Origin: Cupriavidus pauculus
Lineage (GTDB): Bacteria > Pseudomonadota > Gammaproteobacteria > Burkholderiales > Burkholderiaceae
Length of the DNA stretch: 64,000 nucleotides
Assembly: GCF_003854935.1 (NCBI RefSeq)
Contig: NZ_CP033969.1
Span: 3,162,001-3,226,000 of the forward strand
Reading direction: 5' to 3'
Made by a program: the position numbers and the translations under genes. Within the stretch, counting starts at the first letter, position 1. Each line of letters starts with the position of its first letter. The notes beneath the pieces were generated by a model, which was not told where the DNA came from, made no database searches, and saw only the letters and a program-made list of their open reading frames with translations. Below, piece after piece: positions 61,601 through 64,000 of this stretch.

Positions 61601-64000
61601 GATGCCGCCGCTCTGGGCCGAGACACTTTCCGTGCGCAGGTCCAGCCAGTTGTTGGACAGCGCCAGCACGGGCAGCGCATTGACGCCGTTGGCCTGGCCC
61701 GCGCGATAGACATAGCCGTCCGCCGATCGGAACGGCGTGGCGGTGCCCATGCCGAGCGTGTCCAGCCGCGCGCCCGACTCGATCGTGATGCCGCCGACGC
61801 CGGCGGTGGCGATGATCTCCGGCGCGCGCACGACGCTGCCCTCGCGGACGTTCAGCGCCCGCGTCATCGTGTTGATCGAGAAACTGCCCGGGTTCGCGGC
61901 CTCGGCAACGATCGTGCCGCCCAGCACCAGCCGCGGCGCCTGCAGCGCGTTCAGGCTGCGGTCCGTGACCGACGCCATGCCGTCGGTCGCCGCCGTGCCC
62001 GCCGGACGCACCTCGACCGGGGTCGTGGCCAGCGTGGCGTCGACCGTCACGTAGCCGGGATTCCGCCCCCCGCTGGCGGCGTCGAACACCGCGCGGCCAT
62101 CGAACGTGAGCGCGTCGCCGGGCGTCGCCGGCACGCCCAGCTTCAGGTTCAGCGCGTGGCCGTCGGAAGGCAGGGCCGCCAGCGGGTTGCCCAGCGTGCT
62201 GGCCTGCTCGCGCGCAAAGTCGGCATAGCCGGTTTCGTTGTACTGCGCGTACTTGCGCACCGTATCGGCCCCCGTGACGATCACGCGCGTGGGCTGGGCG
62301 TCGCGCACGGCGCCATTGGCCACGCCCTGCACCGCCGACACCGCGTACGACCCGTTGCGCAGGGCCAGCACGCCCTGCTGGGCCAGGCTGGCCGTGCCGC
62401 CCAGTTCCACGCGGAACGCGCCGGGCATCAGCGCATAGCTGGCCGGCATCAGCGTATAGGTGCCCGCCGGCAGGCCCGGCACGCCGGACGGCACCGTGAT
62501 CTGGCGCCCCACGCCGGGAGCGTTGCGCGCGGCAGCATCCACCGGCGCGTAGGCGGCCTGCATGGACGGCACGATCGCATAGACCGCGTTGCCGGCATCG
62601 CTGAACGTATTGGCCGGGCTGGCATTGGCCAGCGCCGTGTTCAGCACGTCCACCGATCCGCCGCGCCCGCTCACGAACGCCACGCCGCGCAGGTCGCCGC
62701 CGCCCGAGAGGTCGAGCAGCGCGCCCTGTTGCACGTCGATATGCTGCCCGATGACGTTGATGGCGCTGTCGGCCAGCCTGACCTCCTGCGTGGTGCCATC
62801 GGCCTTGCGGTACGTGTACGTGATGCCGTCCGTGGTGCCACCGTACGGCAGGCTCAGGCCGGCGCCGCTGACCGAGGTGATGCTGCCCGGCAGGAACGCC
62901 ACCGTGTCGGTGACAAACGGCTTGTCGCCGATGGCCTCGCTGACGTTGCCCACGCCGATCTGGAGCTTGCCCAGCGGCGCGCGCAGCACGGCGCCCTGCC
63001 GCACGTCGGGCGCCTGGATCGTCAGGCTGCCGAACACCGCCAACGGTTGCGCCGGCGCGTCGGCCGTGGTCCGGCCCAGCGCGATGCGCTCGGTGGCGAA
63101 CAGCGATGCCGTGGCCGAGGACACCGGGTAGATCTGTGCCGCATCCAGCGTCAGCACGCGCGATGCGCGCAGCGCGCCGGCCAGCCGGATATCGCCCTGG
63201 CTCGTGAAGTCCACGCTGCCGAAGCCGGCACGCGCCACGGCCATCTGCCTGCCGTTGGCCAGCTGGACGTCGCCCGTCATGCCGGCGAGGTCGATCGTGC
63301 CCAGGTCGATCAGGCTGGCCCGCACCGACAGCGACGCGTCGGTCTCTGCCCGCGCGCGCTGGAGCTGTGGCTTCACCACCGGATAGGCCCGGCTGTCCGT
63401 GACGGTCGACGCGCGCGGTGCCGCATCCAGCGCCACGTACGGGGCCGACAGCGTCACGTGGGTGTCCGGCACGACCGCGCCCGCCAGCGACGCCGCGTCG
63501 ATCCAGCCAGCGCCGACATGCAGGCTCTGCCGCATCGCAAGGTCGACGCTGCCCACGAATCCCACCGCGTCCACCGATACCAGCGACAGGTCGTCGAAGC
63601 GCCCGGCCGCAATGCGGTCGACGCTGATCGCGCCGCGCCCCAGCGCGTACGGGGTGGACGCCTGGTCATGCTGGCTGACCAGCAGCTCGCGCGGCACACG
63701 CGCTGCGTCGGGCAGCGCCGTGTCGCGGTACAGCGGCGATTGCAGTTCGAGTGTCAGCGCCCCGCCGCGCGCGGTGGCGCCGCCGGCCGCCGCGGTCATC
63801 CGGCCGTCCAGCGTGAAGCCGCTGAAGCTGCGCACGGCGATGCGGCCGCCACCGCTCGCGGCGTCGTACACGGCCTGGAACATCGGATCGAGCCGGTTCG
63901 ATACCGCGCCCGTTGCCAGGCTTGCCGACGTGCCCGATGCATCGAGCACCGCGCCGGCGCGCACGATCACGAACGCATCGGACGACACCGGCGCCCGGGT
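55640..64000 (-). CDS. Filamentous haemagglutinin-family exoprotein, N-terminus beyond window
   Basis: 2,786 residues in the window with no stop and no true start; the frame continues past 64,000, where the TPS secretion domain should lie. The body is repeats of short beta strands with G-D/N turns (AGGDLNIFGSITDGFAPPV, GGDVRVAAQGDLRGDLIGTQ), as in FHA beta helices. The C-terminal part (about 56,350-55,640 on the DNA) matches the DUF3739 module (RMYSRDSILLGLSRIFTTFG, ITAWSATGDINAGRGAKTTV, PGDIDLIAPLGTIDAGEAGI) and ends in SVVSVQVLGFGEGGQ. I see no Cys in the translated segment. Probable substrate of the FhaC-type translocator at 43,990. A mature surface adhesin or cell-wall-like fibre is inferred from the family. 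Confidence 0.9.
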   Translation of the reverse strand, partial: TRAPVSSDAFVIVRAGAVLDASGTSASLATGAVSNRLDPMFQAVYDAASGGGRIAVRSFSGFTLDGRMTAAAGGATARGGALTLELQSPLYRDTALPDAARVPRELLVSQHDQASTPYALGRGAISVDRIAAGRFDDLSLVSVDAVGFVGSVDLAMRQSLHVGAGWIDAASLAGAVVPDTHVTLSAPYVALDAAPRASTVTDSRAYPVVKPQLQRARAETDASLSVRASLIDLGTIDLAGMTGDVQLANGRQMAVARAGFGSVDFTSQGDIRLAGALRASRVLTLDAAQIYPVSSATASLFATERIALGRTTADAPAQPLAVFGSLTIQAPDVRQGAVLRAPLGKLQIGVGNVSEAIGDKPFVTDTVAFLPGSITSVSGAGLSLPYGGTTDGITYTYRKADGTTQEVRLADSAINVIGQHIDVQQGALLDLSGGGDLRGVAFVSGRGGSVDVLNTALANASPANTFSDAGNAVYAIVPSMQAAYAPVDAAARNAPGVGRQITVPSGVPGLPAGTYTLMPASYALMPGAFRVELGGTASLAQQGVLALRNGSYAVSAVQGVANGAVRDAQPTRVIVTGADTVRKYAQYNETGYADFAREQASTLGNPLAALPSDGHALNLKLGVPATPGDALTFDGRAVFDAASGGRNPGYVTVDATLATTPVEVRPAGTAATDGMASVTDRSLNALQAPRLVLGGTIVAEAANPGSFSINTMTRALNVREGSVVRAPEIIATAGVGGITIESGARLDTLGMGTATPFRSADGYVYRAGQANGVNALPVLALSNNWLDLRTESVSAQSGGIRIGAARLYTEGSLALMLQGAGTLTMDDALRFGARELSLSGSSINIGSAGALAAAARDNVLPAGLQFNQALLDRLLAGNDEPGVPALASLRLGASSAINFFGTVDVSAIDPATGKSRLGELILTTPAIYGRGEAGDVATLTAGKLIWSGVSDGVAYNTTTQPSSARPGAVLDGGAGMGRGTLNLVADDIVLGYASFAAPDSRLNLNHMILGFSTANLTAARSISANHRNTLSAWQAQGSYVPGQGYQYSGGNLNLNTPLLMGDAGSVTQYVAGGALTVAQQPGQQDAAAGAGARGAEIGLRGGTVTLASHVALPSGKLVATATGDITLTDAAQIDLAGRDKTYFDQTRATPGGDLVLESASGNVTQAAGSRIDVSAPLGAAAGTIQVTALGEGAGRVDLAGRIDGGAGDGVDPAASGAIDIRARVLADFGGLNRRLNDGVVFGARSFVVKQGDLVIGDELRAHAVTVSADGGSLTVNGKVDASGTSPGSIRLAARDNLTIAGGALLDAHATTLDVDGYGQPIDATNRATVALSAAGGTLTLAPGAHVDLRSADAVARGRLVLDAGRAGSATANDMRIEASGPITVDGAASIAVQGFWRYDNAPADPVPTLDGRTNQIVTQAYLDSLHQDSLAFIDGAQRNAGLLARLAGLRSYGAAYHLRPGVEIASRTANGNLTVSGDVDLSGYRYGPNATSVRGSGEPGALVLRAGGDLNIFGSITDGFAPPVATPDDANWKLAAGIEPSRGELVLPVAVTLRGATSGVVTSFTNVNGALGFDIPVRATGLKAGVEVPTRVALNAAATIPAGTTLRAAVRNPDGSVRFAAGTVIAQATSLARGSQLDAGTVLPVLLQVQAFTVPAGTPLSIFSGAASLAANVQVPSGTKLPPGINLQFANAAGTGTVASIDLRPTVAGSQGRLWAVAPMLAAGSDSWSMRLAGGADTASADTRTLQAPSGLGGAGSIRLSDYHYTSIRSTVRQPVFSVVRTGTGDLDMLAGGDVFQATPYGVYTAGTQAAGIGANGSDPFNLARGASNGSVLGAGVAAGYEALVGNGNYQAWYPQRGGDVRVAAQGDLRGDLIGTQNAGPLAGMVASNLIGNWLWRQGGDEIGQRTAWWINFGTYAQPYGVDAPGRNTQVIGFTGIGALGGGNVRVDVGGNAGVLSDRGNSEVLRSSGLNIVSGGSGRVVDGALVQTGGGRLDVRIGGAWNPGQTLSQGAGDLTNAPDLSGSVVNLRGNTVLAAASVGYVSGTGGTDPSDPRWQGTAPRLIDPTIGGGIYVAPGDGEVAVTTRGDLVLTGALDPGRARLASTTPFQAQGRAFAGGGYSWFSLWTDRSGLSLASSGGNVSPIQMQRGPASLSGGFDTDGGYLYPGALRVEAASGSIFYGKSDASETRALLLAPTRSGTLEMLAAGDIRARDFPVNVSGADPALLPTPFHPAFEARSGDSTVGIVTNVASSGGASVNARRNWLFTYQPNTYKAPGDDGARDPLRFYAVDGDVVGLRTGQIVSFGGNAVTPGDTWYVGSRPVWVQAGRDVVGAGTRPGQVAGSGLPGSAYTGNLFVHAAPHDISVVSAGRDIVQSSFNVAGPGLLEVRAGRNLYQADKGSIESLGAIVNVDPANRSGGASIVAMAGVGASGPDYGAFARRYFSAGNAADAAYGLDDPANAGRVARTYEKELAAWLAARYGEGGTGGAVERFLALSPAEQGIFVREVYFNELRASGREYTDASGRRAGSYLRGRQAIATLFPAQDGRGNAIAYDGDITLFGGSGIRTDFGGHVETLTPGGRTVIGVEGVVPPASSGLLTQGTGDIRMYSRDSILLGLSRIFTTFGGDITAWSATGDINAGRGAKTTVVFSPPRRLYDDVGNVTLSPTVPSTGAGIATLNPIPEIAPGDIDLIAPLGTIDAGEAGIRVSGNVNLAALQVVNAANIQVQGKATGLPAMASVNVGALTSASAAASAVNQAAEDLARQQTANAKERMPSVVSVQVLGFGEGGQ

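Overview
The window is GC-rich (roughly two-thirds or more G+C by eye), densely coded and uses mostly C/G-ending codons. Gene content (aroC, a Burkholderiales-type DAACS symporter, MocR regulators, PstS-like and FHA/DUF3739 exoproteins, type II secretion pseudopilins) points to a betaproteobacterium of the Burkholderiaceae, most likely Cupriavidus or a close relative such as Ralstonia. That assignment is inferred from gene families and composition. I see no rRNA, tRNA, CRISPR array, prophage or insertion sequence.

Bases 1-37,000 are mostly housekeeping and metabolic genes. They comprise the 3' part of aroC with a GST-like gene and an MFS-PlsC fusion; a CBS-domain protein; an O-acetylhomoserine sulfhydrylase (metY-like) unit with an alpha/beta hydrolase and a DUF962 membrane protein; a YihY/BrkB membrane protein; a WrbA-like quinone reductase, DUF2069 protein and GlcD-like flavoprotein unit; a YhcG-type PDDEXK nuclease; a MocR regulator translationally coupled to a small winged-helix protein; fdhD with an FdhF/YdeP molybdopterin oxidoreductase; a DAACS symporter coupled to a periplasmic amino-acid binding protein; an SDR; a LysR/MFS/creatininase catabolic-type locus; a catalase-related peroxidase with cytochrome b561; a YdfG-like SDR; a three-gene unit of phosphoesterase, di-haem cytochrome c peroxidase and lipoprotein; a prolyl-4-hydroxylase-like dioxygenase; a solute-binding protein lacking a signal peptide; an HI0933-type flavoprotein; and a MatC/SLC13-type permease preceded by a possible leader peptide.

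Bases 38,000-64,000 are the most interesting part, an envelope and secretion locus. Eight tightly packed minus-strand genes (46,526 down to 38,016) encode a parvulin PPIase, an FhaC/ShlB two-partner secretion translocator, an ExbB carrying an N-terminal DUF2341 plus LamG-like ectodomain, ExbD, a TonB-like protein, a large porin, a periplasmic coiled-coil protein and a YbjN-like protein. About 9 kb further on, also on the minus strand, is the end of a cysteine-free FHA-family exoprotein (at least 2,786 residues, running off the right edge) followed closely by a Hint_2 domain protein. Between these two blocks are type II secretion genes gspF-gspH-gspI-gspJ (plus strand), a convergent gspK-like gene coupled to a protein with a CoiA-like zinc motif (minus strand), and a secreted PstS/DING-like protein that is a plausible type II substrate. 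Small genes with unusual starts lie in the same stretch.

My working model is inference: FhaC exports the FHA protein, the PPIase chaperones it, and TonB/ExbB/ExbD supply proton-motive force to the outer membrane for display, release or uptake. The type II pseudopilin genes may belong to a Hxc-like apparatus whose remaining parts (gspD, E, G, L, M) are not in the window. A family of palindromic GC-rich repeats (CTCCCCTCTCCCGC...GCGGGAGAGGGG) occurs between genes, including a 179-bp tandem duplication at 17,441.
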